Source: Cristatella mucedo
Taxonomy: Eukaryota; Bryozoa; Phylactolaemata; Cristatellidae
Direction: 5' to 3'
Assembly: GCA_009760855.2 (NCBI GenBank)
Contig: WPIO01000011.1
Location: 1,781,001-1,845,000, forward strand
Length of the DNA stretch: 64,000 bases
How positions within the stretch are numbered: the stretch's first letter is position 1; every line of letters begins with the position of its first letter. The notes below the pieces were generated by a model. The model was not told where the DNA came from and did no database searches. It saw nothing but the letters and a program-made list of their open reading frames with translations. Made by a program: the position numbers and the translations under genes. Shown here piece by piece: positions 47,657 through 57,219 of this stretch.

Positions 47657-47778
47657 AAGTCGATTGACCGTGCCACACTGTCCAGCAGCCGAGCCTACGT
47701 CCTTCTTTCCTCGGAGACTTTCCACAGAAGATCGCATATCAAGCTAGCCAAGTACACAGTCTACGACCATCATCAAAA
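47657..47778 (+). CDS. DPP6/DPP10-like: DPP6/DPP10-like protein, exon 5
   Basis: It enters in phase 0 after GAAACAG and reads KSIDRATLSSSRAYVLLSSE, TFHRRSHIKLAKYTVYDHHQ, leaving in phase 2 at AA|GTAAGC. This matches the family segment SxSPDxxYVLLxxD...H(S/Y)YTAxYxIYD, with SHIKLAKYTVYD for the (Y/H)SYTASYVIY part of DPP10. Single residues, phase and splice sites all agree. Confidence 0.9.
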
Positions 47779-48967
47779 GTAAGCTCTGACCGATATAAGC
47801 ATGATCATTTGTTGTGCGCGGAGATCTCCTGCGGCTGCTCCGGAGCAACGACGATCCGAAGCACACCGCTTCCCGTGCTCGCGCGTGCACGCGCCGTCGG
47901 CCAGCGCTCGCTGCCGCAGTGGCCGAGTTTGCCGCTCTTAGTTGATCGAGCTCCCAAATCGACGAATGACAGCTCGCTGCCTTCGAAAATCGAGTATTGT
48001 CGCAGCACGGATCCACCACCCGCGGGCAGCGCTTCCTGCTCGGAAATCTCGGGGGAGTCGCCGTGCACGTGCTCTGGAACGACGATCGGCAGCCTTTGCA
48101 TCGGCCCCCTCCCTGACGCTGGGAATACTTTAACCGCTGTCGCCTCGCCTACACGGAATGCAGCGCATGCCATTAGGACCCGGGTTCACCGTAGGCGTTT
48201 CGTCACTGTGAGCTCGTTGGTTTTTGCCATTCACAAGATAAGCTTAGATTAGCTTTCTTTTTCATTATCGCCATTTTCTCTCACGGGCTCCTTGGTTGCT
48301 CGTGCTCCTACACTGCTGCACTCACACTCTGCAGCTCAGCTTCCATAGCTTCATGTAGAAAAACTCCACCTACTGCCCACACTTCAATGGAGAACAGCTA
48401 TGATTTCAAGCTAGAAATTCTAGGCACTTGACTACGGGTGGCTTCGATACAAGTTGTACACTGATTGGGTGATTTTACCCTTGATTTCAATTTCAGAGTT
48501 TTCCTCATTTGCCCTTGTCTCTTTCTGCTGTGTGCTACTATCCGCATGTCATGCAGATGCAGCTGTCGCGGAAATGCGCGAAGGATCACGCGGCTGAGCA
48601 ATGTAGCTTTCGGTCAAAAAACAAAACGTGCAGCTCGAACCAAAGCTCGAGCCGAGAAACTCGGGCGATCAAACGATTGATGCAGGATAGCAGGGCTAGC
48701 AGACAACTAAGCAGTGGCAGGCAGCACAGCGCTCTGATCTGGTGGCAGGCTAACGAGAGCTCGATGCACGAACGCGAGCAGACATGCAGAGTAAAGCCAC
48801 GGCTTAATATGGCATGCCAAGGCCTACAGCTGAACGGTGGCAAGTGGCTTGCAAGAATAGAAGTGGCTTACACAGAGTTGCTGCTGCAAATACTGCTGGG
48901 TGGTTCGAACGGGCTCTAGAGTTCCTCACTGTCGAGAGGGCAGCCTCGGGGGTATTCTACGATCGTA

Positions 48968-49003
48968 GGTACTACAGACCAAGGTACCTTGGTCTGTAGT
49001 ACC
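48968..49003. repeat. Perfect 36-bp palindrome
   Basis: GGTACTACAGACCAAGGT and its exact reverse complement, centre at a GGTACC site. Confidence 0.97.
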
Positions 49004-49269
49004 ACGTAAACAGAGGCCAAGCATAGTGGGCAGCAGTCATCTCACTCGAGGTTTCCAAATTAGCATCACATGCATGGCTGCATTAGGTGCCTGCTTAATT
49101 AGGTGCCTTGCACCTTGTCATTTTTGAGGCAGCTTCTTTCTGTTGATGCCAACATGTATGACTGTCTCCAGCTGTTTCAATCGGTTAGCCGCGAAAATTC
49201 GTCAACACAATAGGCTGTTGAGTATAAAGTGGCACACAGCATGGCTGCGATCAATTGACGAGAAGGTCA

Positions 49270-49458
49270 CAACTTCTAATACATAAATAAATAAATTAAA
49301 GCTGATTTAGCCCTCTCATTTGCATAGTGGCAGAATGGCCTTGACGGCTATCACAACCGTTTGCAGTTTGCAATAAAGGATCGCCCACTGGAGGATTCGA
49401 GCCCACGACCTTGGCCGTGAAGAGTGAGCACCTTACCTCCTAGGGTATCACTGCCCAA
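49270..49458 (-). mobile_element. SINE-1 copy
   Basis: On -: GGTCGTGGGCTCGAATCCTC head, body GATAGCCGTCAAGGCCATTC, end AAATCAGCTTTAA and a (TTTA)n tail. Confidence 0.85.
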
Positions 49459-50155
49459 ACTCTAGCACAGAAGAGTATCAAATCATCAAATATTGTGGTC
49501 ATGCAAGTATATGGGGTATATGGGCTGTTAATAAACAGCACTAACACATGCCAGCAAAACGTTTTGGGTGCACGTTATTCAAATCTGAAAATTAAGGAGC
49601 GTGGGTATTAGCATTCAGCTGGGCAAAGGCTCAGGCACTGTGATCGTCACTGAAACTAACCTTCCCAGTCATTCATCTGCATTCATTCACTTCATCCGTA
49701 TCCGTTCCACCGAGAAATTCTCTGCACAGCGCTTACACACGTAATAAAATAATGAGCTAATCAAAAGCCCGATAGGGACTATTCCGTGATTCAATGCACA
49801 ATTTAAAGTTACATTTCAACTATGGCGTTTTTGTTTGATTTTGGTGCACGTTGTCGCTAAGTACGCAAATTAGTAAATTATCACCTTTGATATTTTTGAT
49901 ATAGCACTCATCATAGCTGTACCATCGCAGTAGCACTGTGTAGATATAACAAAAGATAAGCTGGACGTCAGCGACTTGTGCATTTTGACCTACCAGCTCA
50001 CCCACATTCAAAATTAACTAGGTTGATTAGGTAGCAAACTGCCTGGCTACACTGGTACACTGTCAGGAACATCTCTGCGGATCGCCGTAAAGATTTGCGC
50101 CATTTGCTAAGATTGCCTCTGGCTTCGGTGTCAGTTTGAGAGGCAATGTTTACAG

Positions 50156-50228
50156 GAAAGAGTGCCGACTGAGAGGTCACGGTGACTTCCTTCAGTATGC
50201 AGCCTGGATTCCTAACAGCAACAGGATA
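50156..50228 (+). CDS. DPP6/DPP10-like: DPP6/DPP10-like protein, exon 6
   Basis: One base completes Lys192; then KECRLRGHGDFLQYAAWIPN, SNRI. LQYAAW is identical to DPP10. It ends in phase 0 at ATA|GTAAGT. Acceptor TTTACAG. Confidence 0.9.
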
Positions 50229-50370
50229 GTAAGTGCTACTGTGGCAACAGCAGCAAAAGCAGCAGCAAAAGCAGCAGCAGCAGCAGCAGAGTACGACACG
50301 CGGCATCTGCAAAATGTGCGCTCGCGACTAAGCTACAGAGGCAACAGGCGGCAGAGGCTGCACGTTATAG

Positions 50371-50506
50371 GTGTTCATTGACAGAAACGACGTTTATCTA
50401 CTCGCCGATGCTTGCCAGCCAAGCCCCAGCGGAGCCAAGGCGCTGTCGTCGAGTGGTATGGACATGGATGGCATATATAACGGCATCCCGGACCCACTCT
50501 ACGAAG
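50371..50506 (+). CDS. DPP6/DPP10-like: DPP6/DPP10-like protein, exon 7
   Basis: Residues 217-261 from VFIDRNDVYLLADA to GIYNGIPDPLYE, then one base of codon 262. It matches the family text (L)IxIFENNIYY...(I/V)xNGIxDWLYEEE. The family's Trp before LYE is Pro here. Acceptor TTATAG, donor GAAG|GTGACG. Confidence 0.9.
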
Positions 50507-50667
50507 GTGACGTGCTGCTCAGCACGTGCACGTCACTTTCACTGATCTTTTTCAATTTCACTGATCTTCACACGGCTCGTGCGGCTCGAGACGTGCTGGC
50601 ACGGTGAAGAGCTGGCTGCAGCTGTCCATATGCGACGATGTCTGTGCATCCACTTTTGTTCGTGCAG

Positions 50668-50831
50668 ATGAAATCTTAAAGACTGACAATGCTCTATGGC
50701 CGTCCGATGATGGAAAGTGGCTAGTCTATGCTACGTTTAACGACAGCCAACTGATAAGTCACAAGATAGCCACTTACGACAGCGATCTGAATGAATACTC
50801 GCCCGTTGTTAGAAGCATTCACTACCCAAAG
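50668..50831 (+). CDS. DPP6/DPP10-like: DPP6/DPP10-like protein, exon 8
   Basis: It completes Asp262 (g|at), then EILKTDNALWPSDDGKWLVY, ATFNDSQLISHKIATYDSDL, NEYSPVVRSIHYPK. This is the family segment EExLxxxxAxWWSPDGxxLAYxxFND...xPYPK. It closes the motif Tyr260-Glu261-Asp262-Glu263, equivalent to DPP4 Y203-E204-E205-E206. It ends in phase 0 at AAG|GTAAGC. Confidence 0.92.
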
Positions 50832-51149
50832 GTAAGCTCAAGGTCACAGGCTCTTCACTGACCGTTTGCACGTTTTTAAGAATATCCAGCAACTTGGATG
50901 CACTTTGTAGTGCTTGTTACGAGTCTGTTTGTCGGAATTCTCACGATGGCATATGCACATGCTTATCTTTGCAATGGCATGCTAGGTTATGCAAACATTC
51001 ATTCTCGAAAAGGAGGAGCATTTGCTAGTGCCGGCACACGCACGTGTGCACATAGATGCACACAGCTGCAGGCACAACACATACACGTAATCGAACATGC
51101 ATGCGGCATAAGTGGGGGAATGCAGTTGCTCGTTTAAATTATATATATA

Positions 51150-51300
51150 CATATATAATTCATTTATATAGCGCCCCAAGAGAACTTAATCTTTATTCAG
51201 GCGCTTCACAAATGCCTCGGGGCTCGAGCCCACGACCTCAGTCAGACCTTGGTCGGGGCGAGCACCTTAACCGCTAGACCAAACCAGCTCAGCAATTAGT
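51150..51300 (-). mobile_element. SINE-2 (tRNA head joined to a LINE-B-type tail)
   Basis: On -: GTTTGGTCTAGCGGTTAAGG, CGACC..GGTCGTGGGCTCGAGCCCC (tRNA-like A and B box regions), then TTTGTGAAGCGCCTGAATAA, AGATTAAGTTCTCTTGGGGC, GCTATATAAATGAATT. The second half is the stem-loop tail of family B. Confidence 0.8.
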
Positions 51301-51436
51301 TGTTCAAACGTGTACACAGGGTTCCTTGACTACTCTAGCAGAACATAACAAATGGTAAAAATGGCTGAGCCAGCCGACATTTGCTGGCACAGTACCCATG
51401 TATCCCATTTACCTTTATCTGATTTTCCTTCAACAG

Positions 51437-51496
51437 AGAAATATAAGTAAAACCAGTCCGGACAGTGAATACAACTTTCCAATATGGACAATTACA
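51437..51496 (+). CDS. Tentative DPP-like exon 9 (20 codons)
   Basis: A good pyrimidine tract and CAACAG precede an open segment RNISKTSPDSEYNFPIWTIT that ends at ACA|GTAAGC. It accepts phase 0 as needed after exon 8. Similarity to the family text AGxxNPxxxLxVV is weak, and it leaves in phase 0, so at least one more exon would be needed before 60589. Confidence 0.3.
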
Positions 51497-51611
51497 GTAA
51501 GCAAAGAGTGCACTATAATATATTACATAATAATAATACGTTTTTTTATAGCGCCTCGGAGAACTCAATCTCTTTCTAGGCACTTTACATTTGCTGCAAA
51601 GGATCGACTGG

Positions 51612-53092
51612 TTAAAAAATTGTTGCTAGGCAGCTGGTTGAACACATTGAAAATAATGGAATGTCAGAAACATTTCAATCAGGGTTCAAGAGGCAGCACT
51701 CTACTGAAACTGCTCTCCTCCGTGTTAACAATGACATTCTATGTGGCAACGACGACGGGAATGTCACTGCCCTAGCTCTGCTAGATCTGTCTGCTGCCTT
51801 CGACACCATTGATCACGAAGTTCTGCTTGAACGATTGAGAACAACGATCAGTCTGGCAGACGAAGCACTGGCGTGGTTTAAACCATACTTGTCTGATCGT
51901 GTTCAATCCGTGTCGTGTGGGGGTCAGGTCTCACACACGAGAAGGGTCACCTGTGGAGTTCCTCAAGGGTCTGTACTTGGTCCCTTGCTGTTCTCCATTT
52001 ATACACCTCTGGGAAAAGTGATTAAGGCCCATGGAATAGGATATCACTTCTATGCTGACGATACTCAGTTGTATTTGTCATTCAAACTGTCGGAATCTGC
52101 TGCGGCAACTGAGAAACTGAATGCTTGCCTTACCGATATTCGATCCTGGATGTCGGAAAACTTCCTAAAATTAAATGATGATAAAACCGAACTGCTGCTC
52201 ATAGGACACCCTAAGCGTGTGGCTGGATTAGAAGGCTTTGCTCTTCTAATAGGTGATGCTATTGTGCGACCATCACCACGTGCTCGAAATTTATGTGTCG
52301 TGTTCGACAGCTGTCTCAATTTCAAAAGCTTCATCCAGAAGTCTGCTTCTACAGCTAGCCATCACATCCGATCCCTATCCAAGATTAGGAGCTGTCTCCC
52401 ACAGTGGCTTGTAAAAGATTTAACTGGCTCTTTAGTTCTGTCTCGGCTTGATTATTGTAATTTCCTTTTGACTGAGCTACCAAAGAAAGCAAGTAGGCCA
52501 CTGCAGCCGGCTATGAACATGGCTGCAAGGCTAGTCTTCAAGTCCCAGCGGTTTGAGCACGTGTCTCCTTTGCTAAAAGATTTAGGATGGATGCCGATTG
52601 AGCAACAGATACAGAGCAAATTTCTTACGCTGACCCACAAGGCCCGCCACGGCTTGGTTCCTTCGTACCTAGCTGAACTGCTGCACCAGTTTCAGCCTGT
52701 TCGCGCCCTCAGGTCCTGTGTGGACAATCAATTAGCTGTTCCATTCCTCCGCCTAAAGACCGTTGGCGACAGAAGCTTTAGCTCTGCATGTCCTAGACTG
52801 TGGAACTTGCTTCCACAATTCTTACGCAACGACAACTACTCTCCTACTGCCGGCTATGGCACATCCTTTTCAGCGGTCCTGAGCTGCTACTTCTATGCTA
52901 CTCACTACCTCAACTGCTCTCCTGACTCAGCTATGATTCCCACTTTTTTTGTTTCGTGAGACGAATTCTGTTGGCTACCGAATGCGTGCCGAAAGCCGCT
53001 TAGGCTGTGAGTTCGCTATACAAAACTCTCCTGCGTAACACCCACAAGGTCTTATGACTTTTTGTGGAGCTACAGACGGAGATGCAAAGGAA
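51612..53092 (+). mobile_element. Family A non-LTR retrotransposon (CR1/L2-like), 5'-truncated
   Basis: It contains a 432-codon open reverse transcriptase part and a 3' untranslated region ending AGCTACAGACGGAGATGCAA. It sits in the same orientation as the host gene, inside an older family B copy. Confidence 0.85.
51661..52959 (+). CDS. Reverse transcriptase (CR1/L2-like LINE), C-terminal 432 residues
   Basis: Reverse transcriptase copies the element's RNA at a nicked target site. Visible motifs in order: ALLDLSAAFDTIDHEVLL (motif A, about 39-56), GVPQGSVLGPLLFSIY (motif B, 99-114), FYADDTQLY (motif C, catalytic YADD at 131-134), LNDDKTELLLIG (motif D, about 171-182). Then come the thumb and the LGWMPIEQQI, YLAELLHQF and FSSACPRLWNLLP regions typical of this clade. 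The endonuclease and fingers are missing by 5' truncation; the first Met is simply the first ATG of the remaining frame. No stop or frameshift breaks 432 codons, which suggests a young insertion. It is probably not expressed as a gene. Confidence 0.9.
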   Translation: MSETFQSGFKRQHSTETALLRVNNDILCGNDDGNVTALALLDLSAAFDTIDHEVLLERLRTTISLADEALAWFKPYLSDRVQSVSCGGQVSHTRRVTCGVPQGSVLGPLLFSIYTPLGKVIKAHGIGYHFYADDTQLYLSFKLSESAAATEKLNACLTDIRSWMSENFLKLNDDKTELLLIGHPKRVAGLEGFALLIGDAIVRPSPRARNLCVVFDSCLNFKSFIQKSASTASHHIRSLSKIRSCLPQWLVKDLTGSLVLSRLDYCNFLLTELPKKASRPLQPAMNMAARLVFKSQRFEHVSPLLKDLGWMPIEQQIQSKFLTLTHKARHGLVPSYLAELLHQFQPVRALRSCVDNQLAVPFLRLKTVGDRSFSSACPRLWNLLPQFLRNDNYSPTAGYGTSFSAVLSCYFYATHYLNCSPDSAMIPTFFVS

Positions 53093-53284
53093 AAAAAGGT
53101 TAGTGGTAGCATGCTTAATAAATTACAAGAATAACATGGTTAGGGTGGCATGCACAGGGTCAGCATGCAAATGTGTCTAGTGGCAGCATGCACAGTGTCA
53201 GCATGCATAAGCACATAAAGGACGAGTCACAGGGACCCACTAGATGCTGTGATACATAGATGCGTTCATAAACACGCTCGGGAA

Positions 53285-53400
53285 ACTGGTAATAATAATA
53301 ATAATAATAATAATGCACTTGATAAAGCGCCCTCAGAGAACTTAATCTCTTTCTAGGCGCTTTACATTTGCTGCAAAGGGAAATGCAATTGAATGGTAAG
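53285..53400 (-). mobile_element. Family B tail with long (ATT)n
   Basis: (TAA)n on +, then GCACTTGATAAAGCGCCCTC, AGAGAACTTAATCTCTTTCT, AGGCGCTTTACATTTGCTGC: the best-preserved family B tail in the window, with matching stem arms. Confidence 0.9.
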
Positions 53401-53504
53401 TAAAATCACATACAGGCGAATGCCAGACGGCCATACTGAGAGCCTCAACATCAGCAGGAGCCACCACGTGACTTGCTGTGGGTCCATCGGCATGCACGTG
53501 TGCG

Positions 53505-53507
<3 letters not shown>

Positions 53508-53584
<77 letters not shown>

Positions 53585-53598
53585 TGTGTGTGTGTGCG
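53508..53598. repeat. (GA)n then (GT)n microsatellite
   Basis: About 37 GA units followed by GT units. Confidence 0.98.
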
Positions 53599-53616
53599 CG
53601 TGCGCACAAGCGAGTG

Positions 53617-53675
53617 AACTCTTTTCTAGATCACTAAGCTCACTTCGTCGATGCTTAGTGATCCAGAAAAGAGTT
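53617..53675. repeat. Hairpin, 22-bp arms with one mismatch
   Basis: AACTCTTTTCTAGATCACTA and its near-perfect reverse complement around a 15-nt loop. Confidence 0.93.
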
Positions 53676-53699
53676 AGAAGCCAAAATCCTCAGCAGCTC

Positions 53700-54534
53700 G
53701 ATCTGAAGTCAGGTAAGAAGTTCCGGTGACACATTTCTTCGGGGACGAGCCACGAAAGCGACTTGGAGGCGAACCGTTGCTATGGCAACGTGGACTCTCA
53801 CTTGATGGGCAGTGAGTCAATAGCAGCAGCAAATTGAAAGACCGGATCATCTAAGTTGCCTTGCATGTACGAAAGTTAACGATGGTGGCACCAATCCACC
53901 ACCAATTCACAACGGGTTGCCGTGCGATAAGTCACCTGAGTCTCCAAACGGCCTCCTCACAGTGTGAGGCTTCATGAACAAGTTCTCACAGGGCCAGTCC
54001 AACAGCATACAACTGCACAGTCGTTGAATCTCTTTGGTCTGAGCTGTCTCTCTGCATTTTCTCTGTCGCAAAGGCAATGCATTTGCCGGTGGCTTTACGT
54101 TTACCCGACGTGCTATTGCGTCTTTCTAAGACCGAAGAGGTGACTTGCTCGAATATTTACGTCGATACAGGCCGGAAACACGACCAGAAATCCGGAGGTG
54201 ACCCTGAGCATCGTAAATACGAGAAACATCAGTGAAGGGAGACAGATGAAACTGCCGCAGATACTTACGGCGAGGTGAGCAACTTGCGTCTCGGCGGCGC
54301 CACCGCCGAGGCCATCGCGGAATCTCCTCGGCGGTGCCACCGCCGAGGCGGCCATCTCGGAAACTCCTCCAAGTCCTCGCTTCGCTTGTGCTGAGAAACC
54401 AGCGACCAGCTGTCCTTTCCAATTCGAGCTCACGTCGCTTTCCTGCATTTGCACGATTGTGCCCCTATGACAACATTTTTTATTTAGTTTATCCTTAAAG
54501 ACTGTAACTGGTTTTGGCAGGGTACGGACATTTT
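53700..54534. other. Intronic unique DNA
   Basis: No supported exon. GCGGTGGCACCGCCGAGG-type motifs are repeated near 54295-54350. Confidence 0.4.
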
Positions 54535-55253
54535 GCCCCCCCTGGACGTTCACCGCGACATTCCCCCCCCCCAGGACATTTCCCCCCCCCCGACATTTCC
54601 ACCCTGGGGTAGGACATTCCCCCCACGTATATAGTTTAGGGTTTTAGGGTTTGGTATTTAGATAGGGTTTAGGGTTTAAGGGTTTAAGGGTTTCAGGTTT
54701 AGGGGTTTAGGGTTTTTAGAGTTTAGGGTTTAGGGTTTAGTGTTTAAATTTTAGGGTTTAGTGTTTACGGTTTTAAGGTTTAGGGTTTAGGTTTTAGGAT
54801 TAAGGGTTTACGGTGGACTGCACCTTCGCCGCCAAAATCCACCATTTCTCGTATTCCCTTTAATTAATACGTACTAGGGCATAACGAGATCTCTCGAGAT
54901 CGAGTTATACTCAGTAGACCTCTGAAGCTTAGCGCTCACTTGCAGGAGCGCACGGCACGCCGTAGCGCGTGCCCACTTTGACGGGTACGAACACGTGCCT
55001 GGCGGTGTCGAGCGGGACCGAACTGTAGCTCGCCGACACCGCAACCGCCGCCGCCGCTCGCTCTATTAGAAACCATCCTTCCAATCCATCCATCATTCTA
55101 ATTATACTGAGTTGATTTTATTTTAATAGAGCGCGAACTTCATTTAATCGCATATATATATATATATATATATGTGTGATTAAATGAAGTTCGCGCTCTA
55201 TTAAAATAAAATCAACTCAGTATAATTATATATATATTTTAATATATACACAT

Positions 55254-55289
<36 letters not shown>

Positions 55290-55435
55290 TCTTAATTATA
55301 CATCCATCAACGTGAGGGGGAATGTCCTACCCCGGGGTAGAAATGTCCGGGGCGGGGAAATGTCCTAGGGTCCACCGTCAGGGAAATGTCCGGAGGGGGA
55401 ACGTCCAGGGGGGAAATGTCTTGCAACCGGTTTTG
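54535..55435 (+). repeat. Telomere-like composite element, copy B (more complete)
   Basis: Left end: GGACATT/GACATT units separated by long C-runs (54535-54625). Then a degenerate array of about 25 TTTAGGG-like units (54635-54810); the body with ACTCAGTAGACCTCTGA and GACGGGTACGAACACGTGCC; a 130-bp palindrome around (TA)n (55099-55228); and a right end of GGGGAAATGTCC units (about 55315-55430), which invert the left end. Body similarity to copy A is high. There is no coding capacity. Confidence 0.82.
55099..55228. repeat. 130-bp palindrome with (TA)n centre
   Basis: Arms start TAATTATACTGAGTTGATTT and end CATTTAATC. It holds the same place as the palindrome in copy A, though many arm bases differ in a matched way between the two copies. 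Confidence 0.97.
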
Positions 55436-55569
55436 GCCCCATTCGCCTTAGTGTGGATTCTTTAAACGAATCCTACGGCCACGGAGCAGCACCTGGCCTT
55501 AAACCGATCCACAATTCAAGCCGGACATCCGGACGGCGGCTATGGATCCGCAATGCACGACTCAAACAT

Positions 55570-56705
55570 TCTAACGCTGACCCACAAGGCCCGCCATGGA
55601 TTGGCTAGGTGTCATGTTCCAAAGTAACCTCTCGTTAGACGACCACATCTGCTCCACAATCAAGTCTGCCTACTTTCAGCTACATAACATTGCTAAAATT
55701 CGGGCTTGTTTAGATAAAGATACCACGTCTAAGTTGGTCCATGCATTTGTGAAATCCCGTCTTGACTTCTGTAACTCACTGCTTGCTAGCCTACCAGCGT
55801 GTGCAACGAAGCTAGGCTTATCTGTCGTGAGTGTCGCAGTTGCCACATCAGACCACTTCTCGCCGACCTGCACTGGCTCCCAGTCAAGCAATGGATCGAC
55901 TTCAAGGTTTTGTCGCTCACTTTTAGGTCACTTCATTCTTTGGCTCCAGCCTATCTCTCAGATCTACTCCCCCACCGGGTCAAGCATTGTACCGCCCACT
56001 TTTCGGAATCCAATAGTTTACCACTACCTCGTACAAACCTCAAATCCTTTGGAGACCGTGCATTTAGTTCGTATGCTCCCAAAGCCTGGAACTCACTCCA
56101 GACTTGCGTCAGAACATCCCCTGACTTGTAATGTAATGTAATGTATCTCCGTCTGTAACTCCACAAAGTCATAAAGACCATGTGGGTGTTACGCAGGAGA
56201 GTTTTGTATAGCGCACTTACAGCCTAAGCGGCTTTCGGTACGCATTCAGTAGCCAACAGACTTCGTCTCACGCAACAAAGAAAAAGTGGGAAGCATAGCA
56301 GAGTCAGGAGAGCAGTTGAGGTAGTGAGTAGCATAGAAGTAGCAGCTCAGGACCGCTGAAAAGGATGTGCCATAGCCGGCAGTAGGAGAGTAGTTGTCGT
56401 TGCGACTTGAAAACATTTAAAAAGAACTTAAAAAACACACCTATTTAGGACAGCATTTAGTGGGTCCCTTTGATTCGTCCTTCATGTGCTTATGCGTGCT
56501 GACATTGTGCATGCTGCCACTAACCACATTTGCATGCTGACCTTGTGCATGTCACCCCCAACCATGTTGTTCATGTTGTTTATCAAGCATGATATCACTC
56601 ACGATTCAATCGCGTTTCCCTTTGCAGCAAATGAAAGCGCCTAGAAAGAGATTGAGTTCTCTCAGGGCGTTTTATCAAGTTCATTATTATTGTTATTGTT
56701 ATTAT
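55570..56705 (+). mobile_element. Family B retrotransposon, 3' portion, split by a family A insertion
   Basis: ORF remnant (SLDDHICSTIKSAYFQLHNI, LDFCNSLLASLPACA; then a frameshift near 55800), continuing on the other side of the insertion at 56408 with TTGAAAACATTTAAAAAGAA, the 3' untranslated region, stem-loop and (ATT)n to 56705. GACTTG occurs at both edges of the insertion (about 56125 and 56406) as a likely target-site duplication. Confidence 0.85.
56131..56407 (-). mobile_element. Family A 3' end inserted in family B
   Basis: Reverse complement of 52827-53090 with a (TTACA)n tail (TGTAATGTAATGTAATG on +). The tail identifies the end of family A. Confidence 0.85.
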
Positions 56706-56940
56706 TACCTAGCTAAACTGCTGCACCAGTTTCAGCCTCTTTGTGCCCTCAGGTCCTGTGTGGACAATAAATTAGCTGTTCCATTCCTCCTCTTACAGCC
56801 CGTGCGACAAAAGCTTTAGCTCTGCAGGTCCTAGATTGTGGAACACGCTTCCACAATTCTTACGAAACGACAACTACTCTTCTGCTGCCGACTATGGCTC
56901 ATCCTTTTCAGCGGTCCTGAGCTGCTAAAAACCACTAGGC
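56706..56940 (+). mobile_element. Family A internal fragment
   Basis: TACCTAGCTAAACTGCTGCA, CCAGTTTCAGCCT and TGTGTGGACAATAAATTAGC match 52667-52900 with a small deletion. Confidence 0.8.
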
Positions 56941-57162
56941 CGCCTACTCTGAGGCTAAGCTTTCCGTGACAAGCTCGACCACTTCTCTCTGCTGCTTGAC
57001 GCAAGCAGGCTCCTGGTTTACCAGGTTGCGCTTTTAAGAATGGCAGCGGAAGTGTCCGTGCAGTGAGCGCAGTCCTCTCTCTCTGCCGTCTGCGAGGCAC
57101 TTCCTGTATCCGGTTTGCACAATGCCTTTGTATGATAGACATACGCATACACTATAGGTATA

Positions 57163-57163
57163 C

Positions 57164-57219
<56 letters not shown>

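Larger units (their letters stand above)
47779..50155 (+). other. DPP-like gene, intron 5
   Basis: It holds a GC-rich patch (47805-48180) open on both strands, a 36-bp perfect palindrome (48968-49003) and a SINE-1 copy. No exon is needed here, since exons 5 and 6 join in phase. Confidence 0.7.
51535..53275 (-). mobile_element. Family B retrotransposon 3' region, split by a family A insertion
   Basis: The family B tail (CTCGGAGAACTCAATCTCTT, GCTGCAAAGGATCGACTGGT) stops near 51610 and its continuation (GGTTAGTGGTAGCATGCTTA, ACATGGTTAGGG, GACCCACTAGATGCTGT) resumes at about 53093. Between them lies a + oriented family A copy. GGTTA at both edges may be the target-site duplication. Confidence 0.8.

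Noticed and set aside
53684-53714. Candidate DPP-like exon ending at TCAG|GTAAGA (QNPQQLDLKS)
   Set aside because: NP and LDL recall the family text, but no acceptor gives the required phase, and the segment overlaps a hairpin next to a microsatellite.
54635-54810. True telomere or plant contamination
   Set aside because: The TTTAGGG array is degenerate, internal and bound to a body repeated in an intron of an animal gene.
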